Shown piece after piece: positions 1 to 8,510 of a stretch of 64,000 nucleotides of DNA. The position numbers and the translations under genes are program-made. How positions within the stretch are numbered: the stretch's first letter is position 1; every line of letters starts with the position of its first letter. Origin of the DNA: Verrucomicrobiia bacterium (lineage in GTDB: Bacteria; Verrucomicrobiota; Verrucomicrobiia; Limisphaerales; CAIMTB01); assembly GCA_019634625.1 (NCBI GenBank), contig JAHCBA010000003.1:186001-250000 (forward strand). Direction: 5' to 3'. Under the pieces are notes generated by a model. It saw only the letters and a list, made by a program, of their open reading frames with translations. It was not told where the DNA came from and did no database searches.

Positions 1-80
1 AGACCTGAAGCCTGAAACCTGAGACCTGAAGCCTGAAACCTGAAGCCTGAGACCTGAAAACTGAGGGCTGAGGGCTGAGG
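1..80. repeat. Heptanucleotide tandem repeat array
   Basis: About eleven diverged copies of a 7-base unit (cctgaag, cctgaaa, cctgaga, then actgagg/gctgagg) run from the window edge to just before the nadD stop codon. The array is non-coding. A second period-7 array with a different unit lies upstream of ppk, so the two heptamer arrays flank the nadD-ppk pair. It may extend beyond the window. Confidence 0.85.
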
Positions 81-87
81 AATGGGG

Positions 88-687
88 TTAGGGATTGGAT
101 GGGGGGTAGGGGCGTTCCTGGAGGAGGGCTTCGGCGACGGCGGGGGGGACGAGGTGGTGGATGGGTTGGCCGGCGGCGGTTCGGGTCCGTATCTGGGAGG
201 AGGAGAGGGCGAGGGGGAAGCCGCGGAGGCGGGTGAGTCGGAAGGGGGGGGGGAGGTCCGGGGCGGGAGGTGCGCCGGGGCGGGGGATGACGACGAATTC
301 GAGCCATTGGGCGAGGAGCGGGGCGTCGCGCCAGCGGGGCAGGGCGGCAACATGATCCTCGCCGATGAGCCAGAAGAGGGTGGCTTCGGGGAAGCGGTCC
401 CTCCAGGTGCGGGCGGTGTCGATGCTGTAGGAAATGCCGCCCCGGTCGAGTTCCTGGGTGTCCACTTCGGTGCGGGGGAATCCGGCGAAGGCGAGGCGGA
501 GGAGCCGGGTGCGGAGCGGTCCGGGGGCGGGTTGGGAGCCGGGTTTGAAGGGGGACTGGGCGGCGGGGATGAGCACAAGGCGATCGAGGGCGAGTTCCTC
601 GACGGCGCTCTGGGCGACCAGGAGGTGGCCGAGGTGCACAGGATCGAATGAGCCTCCGTAGAGGCCGATGCGCCGGGCCGGGATCAT
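88..687 (-). CDS. nadD: Nicotinate-nucleotide adenylyltransferase
   Basis: NadD adenylates nicotinate mononucleotide to deamido-NAD in cytosolic NAD synthesis. The 199-residue product is normal for the family. It opens with the nucleotidyltransferase signature GGSFDPVHLGH (residues 11-21), has SPFKP near residue 45, a WLIGEDHVAALPRW block (106-119) and the C-terminal LSSSQIR motif (161-167). The ATG at 687 was chosen because GLYGGSFDP follows directly and because it overlaps the ppk stop by four bases (ATGA), which suggests translational coupling. Usual partners (rsfS, proA, obg) are not adjacent here. Open frame continues upstream inside ppk, but that part has no family similarity. Confidence 0.95.
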   Translation of the reverse strand: MIPARRIGLYGGSFDPVHLGHLLVAQSAVEELALDRLVLIPAAQSPFKPGSQPAPGPLRTRLLRLAFAGFPRTEVDTQELDRGGISYSIDTARTWRDRFPEATLFWLIGEDHVAALPRWRDAPLLAQWLEFVVIPRPGAPPAPDLPPPFRLTRLRGFPLALSSSQIRTRTAAGQPIHHLVPPAVAEALLQERPYPPSNP

Positions 688-2849
688 TCCGGATCGGGTC
701 GGCGGCGGACGGTGACGCGCGGGGGCCGTCGGCGGGAGGCGGTCGGGCCTGTGGCGGCGGGGTCGGAGGGGGAGTGGCGCTGCTGGGCGGCGAGGAGGAG
801 GGCCTGCTGGCAGCGGAACGGCGGGGGATCGGCCTGGCCGGGTGTGGTGCGGGAGTAGGTGCCGTCGGGACGGAGGAGGCGGGCCCTGGCGTTGTCCTGG
901 AGATTGGCGGCGAGGATTTCGTGGATGAGGCGGTCGCGCAGGGTGCCGTCGAGGATGGGGAAGAAGACCTCGATGCGGCGGAAGAAATTGCGGGGCATCC
1001 AGTCGGCGCTGCCGATCCAGAGCCGGGGGTTGGCGGCATTTTCGAAGTAGTACATGCGGCTGTGTTCGAGGAAGCGATCGACGATGCTGCGGACGCGGAT
1101 GTTGTCGCTGAGGCCGGGGACGCCGGCGCGCAGGCAGCAGATGCCGCGGACGACGAGGTCGATGGACACGCCGAGGCGGGAGGCTTCGTAGAGGGCCTCG
1201 ATGATGGCGGGGTCCACGAGGGAATTCATTTTGGCGACGATGCGGGCGGGGAGGCCGTTTTGGGCATTGCGGGCCTCCTGCTGGATGAACTCGAGGACGC
1301 GGCGGTGGAGTTCGAAGGGAGCGACGAGGAAACGGCGCATCGGCTGGAACTGGCAGATGCCGGTGAGGAGATTGAAGAGGGCGGTGGCATCCTCGCCGAA
1401 GTCGCGGCGGCAGGTGAAGAGGCCGAGGTCGGTGTAGATGCGGGAGGTGGTGGCGTTGTAGTTGCCGGTGCTGAGGTGGAGGTAGCGTCGGATGCCCTCG
1501 GGTTCGGCGCGGACGACGAGGGCGACCTTGGCATGGATTTTGTAGCCGAGGAGGCCATAGACGACGTGGACACCGGCTTCCTCGAGTTTGCGGGCGGAGT
1601 CGATGTTGTTCCGTTCGTCGAAGCGGGCCTGGAGTTCGACGATGGCGGTGACCTGTTTGCCGAGGCGGGCGGCGGTGGTGAGGGCGTTGAAGATGCGGGG
1701 ATCGCCTCCGGTGCGGTAGAGGGTCTGTTTGATGGCGAGGACCTGGGGGTCGCTGGCGGCCTGCTGGAGGAAGGCGATGACCGTTTCGAAGCTTTCGTAG
1801 GGATGGTGGACCAGGATGTCCCGTTCGCGGATGGCAGCGAAGAGGTCGGCATCGCCGCGCCATCCGGCGGGGAGGGGAGCGATGTGAGGGGCATCCTTGA
1901 GGTCGGGGCGATGGACGCCGTCGCCGATGGCGGCGATGCGGCCGGGGTGAAGGGGGCCGTCGATGCGGTAGAGGTCCTCCGGTCCGAGGTGGAGGTGGTC
2001 GAGGAGGGTCTGGCAGACGTCCGGCGGACATTCGTGGTCCACTTCGAGCCGGACCGCTTCGCCCTGGAATCGGTGTTGGAGTTCGTTTTCGACGGCACGG
2101 AGGACGCTGAGGCGGCTTTCGCTGTCGATGTAGAGTTCGCCGTTGCGGGTGACCCGGATGTTCCAGTGGCCGAGGATGCGCATGCCGGTGAAGAGCCGGC
2201 CGAGGAAGTGGCCGATGACGCGCCCGAGGAGGACGAAGTCGTGGCGGCCGTCGGTACGGGGGAGACGGACGAGGCGGGGGAGGTTGCCGGGGACCTGGAC
2301 GACGCCGAGTTTCTCGACGGGGGCGGGGCCTGTGGGATCGAGGAGCCTGACCACCACGTTGAGCATTTTGTTCACGAGGTGGGGGAACGGGTGGGATTGA
2401 TCGATCCCGAGCGGGCTGAGGACGGGATGAACCTGTTCCCGGTAGAAGGTGTCGAGCCAGGCGAGATCGGAGGGGGAGAGGTCTTCGATGGCGAGGAAGT
2501 GGATGTTCTGGCGGGCGAGTTCGGGGACGAGATCGTCGCGCCAGCATCGGTAGAGGTCCTCGACCTGGCGGCGGATGCGGAGGCGGACGGATTCGAGGGT
2601 GTCGATGGGGAGGAGACCGTCGGGGGATCGTTCCTGGACGCCGGCGGCGACCTGCTGGCGGAGGCCGGCGACACGGACCTCGAAGAATTCATCGAGGTTG
2701 GAGCTGGCGATGCAGAAGAACTTGACCCGCTCGAAGAGGGGATTGGAGGGGTCCCGGGCTTCTTCGAGGACGCGATGATTGAATTCGAGCCAGCTCAGTT
2801 CGCGGTTGAGGAACCTGGGCGCGGCGTGCGGTTCGGAAGGGCGGCTCAT
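684..2849 (-). CDS. ppk: Polyphosphate kinase 1
   Basis: PPK1 reversibly transfers the gamma-phosphate of ATP to inorganic polyphosphate and usually sits at the inner membrane. The 721-residue product starts at the ATG at 2849 (MSRPSEP), followed at once by the conserved RFLNRELSWLEFN stretch. In-frame sequence further upstream is only translated tandem repeat. Landmarks are LVHHPYESF (347-354), AIKQTLYRT (372-380), YKIHAKV with His439 (equivalent of the autophosphorylated E. coli His435) and DRFLEHSRMY with His596 (equivalent of His592). Its stop overlaps the nadD start. About 175 bp of repeat-rich DNA separates it from the upstream histidine kinase, so it probably has its own promoter. No ppx lies beside it. 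Confidence 0.96.
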   Translation of the reverse strand: MSRPSEPHAAPRFLNRELSWLEFNHRVLEEARDPSNPLFERVKFFCIASSNLDEFFEVRVAGLRQQVAAGVQERSPDGLLPIDTLESVRLRIRRQVEDLYRCWRDDLVPELARQNIHFLAIEDLSPSDLAWLDTFYREQVHPVLSPLGIDQSHPFPHLVNKMLNVVVRLLDPTGPAPVEKLGVVQVPGNLPRLVRLPRTDGRHDFVLLGRVIGHFLGRLFTGMRILGHWNIRVTRNGELYIDSESRLSVLRAVENELQHRFQGEAVRLEVDHECPPDVCQTLLDHLHLGPEDLYRIDGPLHPGRIAAIGDGVHRPDLKDAPHIAPLPAGWRGDADLFAAIRERDILVHHPYESFETVIAFLQQAASDPQVLAIKQTLYRTGGDPRIFNALTTAARLGKQVTAIVELQARFDERNNIDSARKLEEAGVHVVYGLLGYKIHAKVALVVRAEPEGIRRYLHLSTGNYNATTSRIYTDLGLFTCRRDFGEDATALFNLLTGICQFQPMRRFLVAPFELHRRVLEFIQQEARNAQNGLPARIVAKMNSLVDPAIIEALYEASRLGVSIDLVVRGICCLRAGVPGLSDNIRVRSIVDRFLEHSRMYYFENAANPRLWIGSADWMPRNFFRRIEVFFPILDGTLRDRLIHEILAANLQDNARARLLRPDGTYSRTTPGQADPPPFRCQQALLLAAQQRHSPSDPAATGPTASRRRPPRVTVRRRPDPE

Positions 2850-2910
2850 GAATCCGGCGGAGAGGATACCGGCGGGCTGCGGACGGGCGAGCGGTTTCGG
2901 GGTGGGGGGA

Positions 2911-2969
2911 TGGCGAGTGGTGAGTGGCGAGTGGCGAGTGGCGAGTGGCGAGTGGCGAGTGGCGAATGG
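2911..2969. repeat. Heptanucleotide tandem repeat upstream of ppk
   Basis: About eight tandem copies of a 7-base unit (gcgagtg, first copies gagtggt/gtggcga) lie 60-120 bp upstream of the ppk start, followed by a short stretch alternating gattccc/gattcggg. Because the period is 7, copy-number change would shift any overlapping frame. No convincing gene uses the array, so it more likely affects ppk promoter spacing, if anything. Confidence 0.9.
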
Positions 2970-3025
2970 GGGGGCGAGGTTGATTCCCGATTCGGGATTC
3001 CCGATTCGCATCAAGACGTCGGCGC

Positions 3026-6000
3026 CTATGAGGGAGGCCCGAGGCGGGCGGCGAGATCGCGGGCGAGGCGGGCGGCGTCGTCGTGGAGGAAGGAGGCGAT
3101 GAGTTCGTGGAGGCGGTCGAGGTCGGGATGGTGTTCGGCGGGGAAGGGGGCCTGGCGGAGGGTTTTGGCGGTGTCGTCGATGGCGGCGAGATCGCCGGAG
3201 TCGAGGTGGTCGGCGAGGGTGAGGAGGATGGAGTCGGTGGAGGTGGACGGGATGGCAGGGAGGGGCGGGTGGGCTTCGGGGGGGTGGGTGCGCTCATGGG
3301 CGAGGGCGTCGAGTCCGGCGAAGACGCGGGCCGCTTCGCGGTCGAGTTCGTCGAGCATGGCGGGGAGGTTGCCCTGTTCGAAGCGGAGGGCGAGTTCGAT
3401 GGTCTTGGCGAGGCGCCGGAGTTCCAGGATGGAGAGGTTGCCGGCGGCGCCGGCGAGGGAATGGGCGAGGCGGCGGGCTTCGTCGGGTTGGCGGGCGGCG
3501 ATGGCACGGCGGAGGTCGTCCACGACGGTACGCTGGCCATCGGCGAAGCGGAGGAGAAGGGACTCGATGGCATCCTGGGGGAGGCCGAGGCGCTGGGCGG
3601 CGTCGGCGAGGTCCACGCCGGGGAGGCGTTCGGAGGGTGGGGGCGGTTGGGGGGAAGGAGGGTTGGGCAGGCCCAGTTCCAATTCGGGATGAGTCGGGGC
3701 GCGGGGGCGGCGCGGGGTGCGTGGTTTGGGAGGGGGTTGGGGGATGGCGGAGGGATCGGGGTCGGGGTCGGGGGTGGACTGCGATGGCGATGGCGATTCC
3801 GATTCCGACTCCGACTCCGACTGCGACTCCGATGGGGATTCTGATGTTGATTCGGGGGGAGCGGGGGTGGGGAGCCAGCGGGCGAGGGTGGCGAAGAGGG
3901 TGGAGCGCTCGATGGGTTTGGCGACGTAGTCGTTCATGCCGGCGTCGAGGCAGGCATCGACATCGGAGCGAAGGGCATTGGCGGTGAGGGCGACGACGGG
4001 GAGGGTGGAGGGGGGGAATTGTTCGCGGATGCGGCGGGTGGCTTCGAGGCCGTCCATACCGGGCATCTGCATGTCCATGAGGACGAGGTCATAGGGATGG
4101 GCGAGGACCCGTTCGAGAGCGGCGTGCCCGTTGGCGGCGAGGTCCACGGAGGCGCCGGCCTGTTCGAGGATTTCGCGGACGACGAACTGGTTGGCCTCGT
4201 TGTCCTCGGCGACGAGGATTCGGCGTTGCTGGAGGAAGGAGGGGGGCGGGGCATCGGGAGGGGGGTAGGCGGAGATTTCCGGGCGGAGACCGGTGGCCCG
4301 CGTGATGGCGTCGAGGAGGAGGGAGCCGGTGATGGGTTTGGGGAGGAAGGCGGAGACGCCGGCATCGCGGGCGGCGCGTTCGTCGTCGTCGGTGGCGTGG
4401 GAGCCGACGAGGATGATGGCGAGATCGGGACCGACGGGGAGCTGGCGGAGGCGACGGGCGACTTCGAGTCCGGGGAGGTCGGGGAGGAACCAGTCGAGGA
4501 TGACGAGGCGATAGGGGGGGGCTGTGGCGGGGATGTCCGGAGGGTTCAGGAGGCGGAGTCCTTCGTCGGCGGTGGCGACGCCGTCGGCCTGAAGGCCGAA
4601 GCGGCGGAGCATGGTGACGAGGAGTTCGCGGCTGAGGCTGGCGTTTTCGATGACGAGGGCGGGGGTGTTGAGGAGGCTGTTGGGGAGCGGAGGGGAGGGG
4701 TGGGATGGGGCGGTTTCGGAGGCGAGGCTGAATTGGGCGGTGAAGGAGAATTCGCTGCCCTGACCGGGCTGGCTGCGGACCTCGATGCGCCCGTGCATGA
4801 GTTCGACGAGACGCCGGCAGATGGCGAGGCCGAGTCCGCTGCCGCCGTAGCGGCGGGACGTGGAGGAATCGGCCTGGCTGAAGGCCTCGAAGAGGCGTTC
4901 GAGTTTGTCCGGGGCGATGCCGATGCCGGAATCGGCCACGGTGAAGCGGAGGCGGACGGTGTCGGAGGGGGCGGGGCGGGGAGCGTGGGAGTCCGGATGG
5001 GAAGGGTTGTCCGGGGCGGAGGCGACGCGGACGGCGATTTCGCCGTGTTCGGTGAACTTGAAGGCGTTGCCGAGGAGGTTGGTGAGCACCTGGCGGAGGC
5101 GGAGGGTATCGCCGACGAGGGCATCGGGGACGTCGTCGGCGACGAGGACACCGAATTCGATGCGGGTTTCGAGGACACGACCGCGGAAGGAGTCGGCGAC
5201 CTCCTCGAGGAGGAGGCGGAGGGTGAAGGGGGCGTGTTCGAGTTCGAGTCGGCCGGCCTCGATTTTGGAGAAGTCGAGGATGTCATTGAGGAGGGCGAGG
5301 AGGCCGCGGGCGGAGGAATGGGCGACGGAGAGGTACTGTCGCTGGCGTTGGGAGAGGGGGGTCTCGAGGGCGAGGGCGGTGAGATTGATGACGGCGTTCA
5401 TGGGGGTCCGGATTTCGTGGCTCATGGTGGCCACGAAGGCGGACTTGGCGCGGTTGGCGGCTTCGGCGGCATCGCGAGCCCGGGCGATCTCCTCCTGGGC
5501 GCGTTTGATGTCGGTGATGTCGGTGGAGACGCCCCCGAGACCGAAGAGGCGGCCCGAGGCATCGAGGAGCGGGAAGCGGTGGGCGAGGAAGTGGCGGGGT
5601 TGGCCGTGGATGGGGATGGTGGCCTCCCGGGCATGGGATTGGCGATGCAGGATCACGTCGCGTTCGACCTTGGCGAAGGTATCCGCGGTTTCGGGGGGGA
5701 AGACGTCGCTGGCGGACCGGCCGAGGATTTCGGCGGCGGGGCGGCCGAGGAGATCGACGTAGGGCTGGTTGACGAGGAGGTAGCGGCCTTCGAGGTCCTT
5801 GACGAAGATGTAGGCGGCGGCGTTGTCGATGACGCTCTGGAGGAGTTGCTGGCTGCGTCGGAGTTCCTCCTCGGCGGCCTTGCGGTCGGAGATGTCCACG
5901 AGGAGGCCGATGAGCCCGCCGACGCAGCCGTCGGCGAGGCAGAAGCCATCGACGCTGTAGAGAGTGACGTGGGTGATGCCATCGGCGTAGGTGATGGGGA

Positions 6001-7456
6001 GTTCGTAGGAGAAGCGGCGTTGTTCGCGGATGGCGGTGAGGTCCTCCTCGTGGAAGTGGCGACGGGCGTCGGGGGGGATGTAGGGGAGGTCGAGGACGGT
6101 TTTGCCGCGGAGGGATCGGGAGGCGATGCCGAAGGCCTGTTCGTAGGCGCGATTGCAGCCGAGGAAGCGGGCGGAGGCGTCCTTGATGAAGATGGGGTAG
6201 GGGATGCGGTCGATGAGGGCGCGCTGGAAGGCGACCTGATTGGCGAGTTCGGACTCGGTGCGGCGGCGTTCGGAGACATCGCGGATGGCGGAGCAGCAGA
6301 GGCGGATGCCGTCGGCGCTTTCGAACGGGGAGATGGTGAGTTCGATGGGGAATTCGGAGCCGTCCTTGCGGCGGCCGGTGAGTTCGATGGCGGCTCCGGG
6401 GAGGCGGTCATGGAGGTCGAGGAGATGGGCGACGCTGCTGGCGTGTTCCTCGGCGAGGCGTTCGGGGACGAGAAGGTCGGCGGAGCGGCCGACGAGTTCG
6501 TCGCGGGACCAGCCGAGGAGGCGTTCGGCCTGTCGGTTGAGGCTGACGATGGTGCGATTGCCGTCGGTGATGACGAGGGCATCGGGGGCGGCCTCGATGA
6601 GGCTGCGGAAGCCGGCCTCGCTACGGCGGAGGCGTTCGACGTTGTCGCGTTCCTCGTCCTCGAGCTGGCGTTGGCGGACGAGGTTGGAGCGGAAGACACC
6701 GAGGGCGGAGGCGAGGAGGCCGATTTCGTCGGAGCGTTCGCCGCCGGGGATTCGGAGGTTGGTATCGCCGGCGACGAGGCGGCGGACGGCATGGACGAGG
6801 GCGTGGAGGGGGCGGGCGACGGAGGTCCAGACCCAGACTTGGGCGGCGGCGAGGGCAGCGACGAGGACGAGGACGCTGAAGGCGAGGGTACGGCGGATGA
6901 GGCGTTGGGAGCGGAGTTCGGTGGCGTGGGCCTGGTCGAGGGTATGGATGCGGATTTGGTCGCCGAGGGCGGGGAGGTAGGTGCGGAGGCGGTCGAAGCG
7001 GGGGGTGAATTCGCGGTGAGCGAGGTGGAGGGCCCAATCCTGCCGGCCGCTGCGGGCGGCATCATCGAGGGTTTGTCCGACCTGATGCAGGGAGTCGAAG
7101 GCGCGTTCGAAGTCGGAGATGGGCTGGGAGAAATCGGGGACGATGCTGCGGAGTTCGCCGGTCTTATGGCGGAGGATCTGGCGGAGGGCATCCCATTCGG
7201 CGGTCCAGCGGGGGGCTTCGGGGGGGGGGGTGGCGGCGAGCCGGGCGCTGACGAGGCGTGCGGCATCGTGGAGGACGACGGTGATTTGGGGGATGACGCC
7301 GAGGGCGCGGCCATCCTGGTCGAGGAGGCGGGCGTAGGTGCCTTCGAGGCGGCGCAACTGGGCGAAGGCGACGAGGGCGGTGGCGATGAGGATGACGCCC
7401 AGGCTGGTGAGGAGGATCGAGATGCGCCGGGAGAGGGTGATCCGGGAGGCGAGCAT
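3026..7456 (-). CDS. Large hybrid histidine kinase (HAMP-3xPAS-HisKA-HATPase-2xREC-Hpt)
   Basis: A 1476-residue membrane sensor containing a complete phosphorelay. In order: TM helix (about 12-33), extracytoplasmic domain, TM (about 190-212), HAMP, three PAS domains (about 285-400, 410-520, 535-655), HisKA with SHEIRTPMN (His680), HATPase with N box LRQVLTNLLGNAFKF and G boxes DSGIGIAP / GGSGLGLA, receiver 1 (Asp988 in ILDWFLPD), receiver 2 (Asp1128 in LMDMQMPG) and an Hpt domain (His1332 in RLAHSLAGAAG). Receiver 1 has Glu-Asn (VIENAS) where the metal-binding acidic pair is expected, while receiver 2 keeps AEDN, so receiver 1 may be weak or regulatory. A Ser/Glu/Pro linker of about 90 residues encoded by hexamer repeats separates receiver 2 from Hpt. 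The upstream cyclase-type response regulator is 16 bp away and is a likely partner. Confidence 0.95.
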   Translation of the reverse strand: MLASRITLSRRISILLTSLGVILIATALVAFAQLRRLEGTYARLLDQDGRALGVIPQITVVLHDAARLVSARLAATPPPEAPRWTAEWDALRQILRHKTGELRSIVPDFSQPISDFERAFDSLHQVGQTLDDAARSGRQDWALHLAHREFTPRFDRLRTYLPALGDQIRIHTLDQAHATELRSQRLIRRTLAFSVLVLVAALAAAQVWVWTSVARPLHALVHAVRRLVAGDTNLRIPGGERSDEIGLLASALGVFRSNLVRQRQLEDEERDNVERLRRSEAGFRSLIEAAPDALVITDGNRTIVSLNRQAERLLGWSRDELVGRSADLLVPERLAEEHASSVAHLLDLHDRLPGAAIELTGRRKDGSEFPIELTISPFESADGIRLCCSAIRDVSERRRTESELANQVAFQRALIDRIPYPIFIKDASARFLGCNRAYEQAFGIASRSLRGKTVLDLPYIPPDARRHFHEEDLTAIREQRRFSYELPITYADGITHVTLYSVDGFCLADGCVGGLIGLLVDISDRKAAEEELRRSQQLLQSVIDNAAAYIFVKDLEGRYLLVNQPYVDLLGRPAAEILGRSASDVFPPETADTFAKVERDVILHRQSHAREATIPIHGQPRHFLAHRFPLLDASGRLFGLGGVSTDITDIKRAQEEIARARDAAEAANRAKSAFVATMSHEIRTPMNAVINLTALALETPLSQRQRQYLSVAHSSARGLLALLNDILDFSKIEAGRLELEHAPFTLRLLLEEVADSFRGRVLETRIEFGVLVADDVPDALVGDTLRLRQVLTNLLGNAFKFTEHGEIAVRVASAPDNPSHPDSHAPRPAPSDTVRLRFTVADSGIGIAPDKLERLFEAFSQADSSTSRRYGGSGLGLAICRRLVELMHGRIEVRSQPGQGSEFSFTAQFSLASETAPSHPSPPLPNSLLNTPALVIENASLSRELLVTMLRRFGLQADGVATADEGLRLLNPPDIPATAPPYRLVILDWFLPDLPGLEVARRLRQLPVGPDLAIILVGSHATDDDERAARDAGVSAFLPKPITGSLLLDAITRATGLRPEISAYPPPDAPPPSFLQQRRILVAEDNEANQFVVREILEQAGASVDLAANGHAALERVLAHPYDLVLMDMQMPGMDGLEATRRIREQFPPSTLPVVALTANALRSDVDACLDAGMNDYVAKPIERSTLFATLARWLPTPAPPESTSESPSESQSESESESESPSPSQSTPDPDPDPSAIPQPPPKPRTPRRPRAPTHPELELGLPNPPSPQPPPPSERLPGVDLADAAQRLGLPQDAIESLLLRFADGQRTVVDDLRRAIAARQPDEARRLAHSLAGAAGNLSILELRRLAKTIELALRFEQGNLPAMLDELDREAARVFAGLDALAHERTHPPEAHPPLPAIPSTSTDSILLTLADHLDSGDLAAIDDTAKTLRQAPFPAEHHPDLDRLHELIASFLHDDAARLARDLAARLGPPS

Positions 7457-7472
7457 GGGGGTGGGGGCAGCG

Positions 7473-8498
7473 TCAGGGTGGGATTTCGGCCCAGAGGGTG
7501 GGGATGGGGTGGGCGATGCCGCGGAGTTCGACGGGGCCGTTGGGGGTGCAGGGGAAGCCGGGACCGAGGAGGGAGCGGGTGGTTTCGGTGATCAGGATAC
7601 GATCGGGTTGGGAGGCGGTCTGGAGGCGGGCGGCGACGTTCACGACGGTACCGATAATGGTGTAGTTGAGTTGCACCTCGCTGCCGAAGTTGCCGACCAC
7701 GCATTCGCCGGAGTGGATGCCGACACGGATGCAGGTGCCGAGATCGCGCGCGGCACGGACCATGTCACGGGCCATGCGGAGGCAGCGGCGGGCATCCTCG
7801 TCGGGGCCGGAGGAGTCGGGGTCGCCGAAGAAGACCATGACGGAGTCGCCGATGAACTTGTCGAGGGTACCGCGGTGGCGTTGGGCGATCTGGGCCATGC
7901 GATCGAGGTAATCGTTGAGCCAGGCGGCGAGTTCGGCGTCGCCGGTGGCCTCGGTGCGGGCGGTGAAGCCGACGATATCGGAGAAGAAGACGGTGAGGTA
8001 GCGGCGCCGGGTTTCGCGGCGGACGGCGCGTTCGCCGGAGAAGATGGCGGCGTGGACCTGTGGGGAGAGGTAACGGGCGAGCTGGGTGGCGAGGCGGCCG
8101 AGTTTTTCGCGGGCGGCGCGAAGCTGGAGGTGAGTATTGACGCGGGAGAGGAGTTCGGCGGCGTGAAAGGGTTTGGTCACGTAATCGACGGCGCCGACCT
8201 CGAAGCCCTTGACGACGTCCTCGGACTCGCGGTTGGCGGTGAGGAAGATGATGGGGATGTCGCGGAGGTCAGGATGGGCCTGGAAGGCCCGGCAGGTGGC
8301 GAAGCCGTCGAGGTCGGGCATGACCACATCGAGGAGCACGAGATCCGGTTGGGCGCGGCCTGCGAGGTCGATCCCCTGACGGCCGGAGCGGGCGACATGG
8401 ACCCGGTATCCTGCGGCCTGAAGGATGGTGGCGACGACCTGGAGATTTTCGGCCGTGTCGTCGATCACCAGGATGCGAGCCGGCACCGGGGTGCTCAC
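7473..8498 (-). CDS. Response regulator with class III nucleotidyl cyclase output domain
   Basis: A 341-residue soluble protein: receiver domain (acidic pair in VIDDTAE, phosphoacceptor Asp57 in LLDVVMPD, Lys109 in VTKPF), a short helical linker (120-155), then a class III cyclase domain (about 165-310). Metal ligands are Asp174 (FFSDIVGFT) and Asp218 (DKFIGDSV). Purine-selecting positions are Lys214 and Thr284 (IIGTVVN), and Asn287/Arg291 match the transition-state residues. The Lys/Thr pair is the pattern of class IIIb adenylate cyclases such as CyaC, so cAMP is the expected product (inference). It sits 12 bp after transketolase and 16 bp before the hybrid kinase in the same direction. Phosphotransfer from the kinase Hpt to this receiver would couple the sensor to cyclic-nucleotide synthesis. 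Confidence 0.93.
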   Translation of the reverse strand: MSTPVPARILVIDDTAENLQVVATILQAAGYRVHVARSGRQGIDLAGRAQPDLVLLDVVMPDLDGFATCRAFQAHPDLRDIPIIFLTANRESEDVVKGFEVGAVDYVTKPFHAAELLSRVNTHLQLRAAREKLGRLATQLARYLSPQVHAAIFSGERAVRRETRRRYLTVFFSDIVGFTARTEATGDAELAAWLNDYLDRMAQIAQRHRGTLDKFIGDSVMVFFGDPDSSGPDEDARRCLRMARDMVRAARDLGTCIRVGIHSGECVVGNFGSEVQLNYTIIGTVVNVAARLQTASQPDRILITETTRSLLGPGFPCTPNGPVELRGIAHPIPTLWAEIPP

Positions 8499-8510
8499 GG
8501 GGGGAGGGGA

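Noticed and set aside
648-3692. Long open frame on the plus strand opposite ppk and the kinase
   Set aside because: Gly/Glu/Asp-rich low-complexity translation with no motif; it is the antisense shadow of ppk caused by high G+C.
4019-7591. 1190-codon plus-strand frame opposite the hybrid kinase
   Set aside because: Composition is the expected complement of the kinase codons; no domain, no credible start signal.
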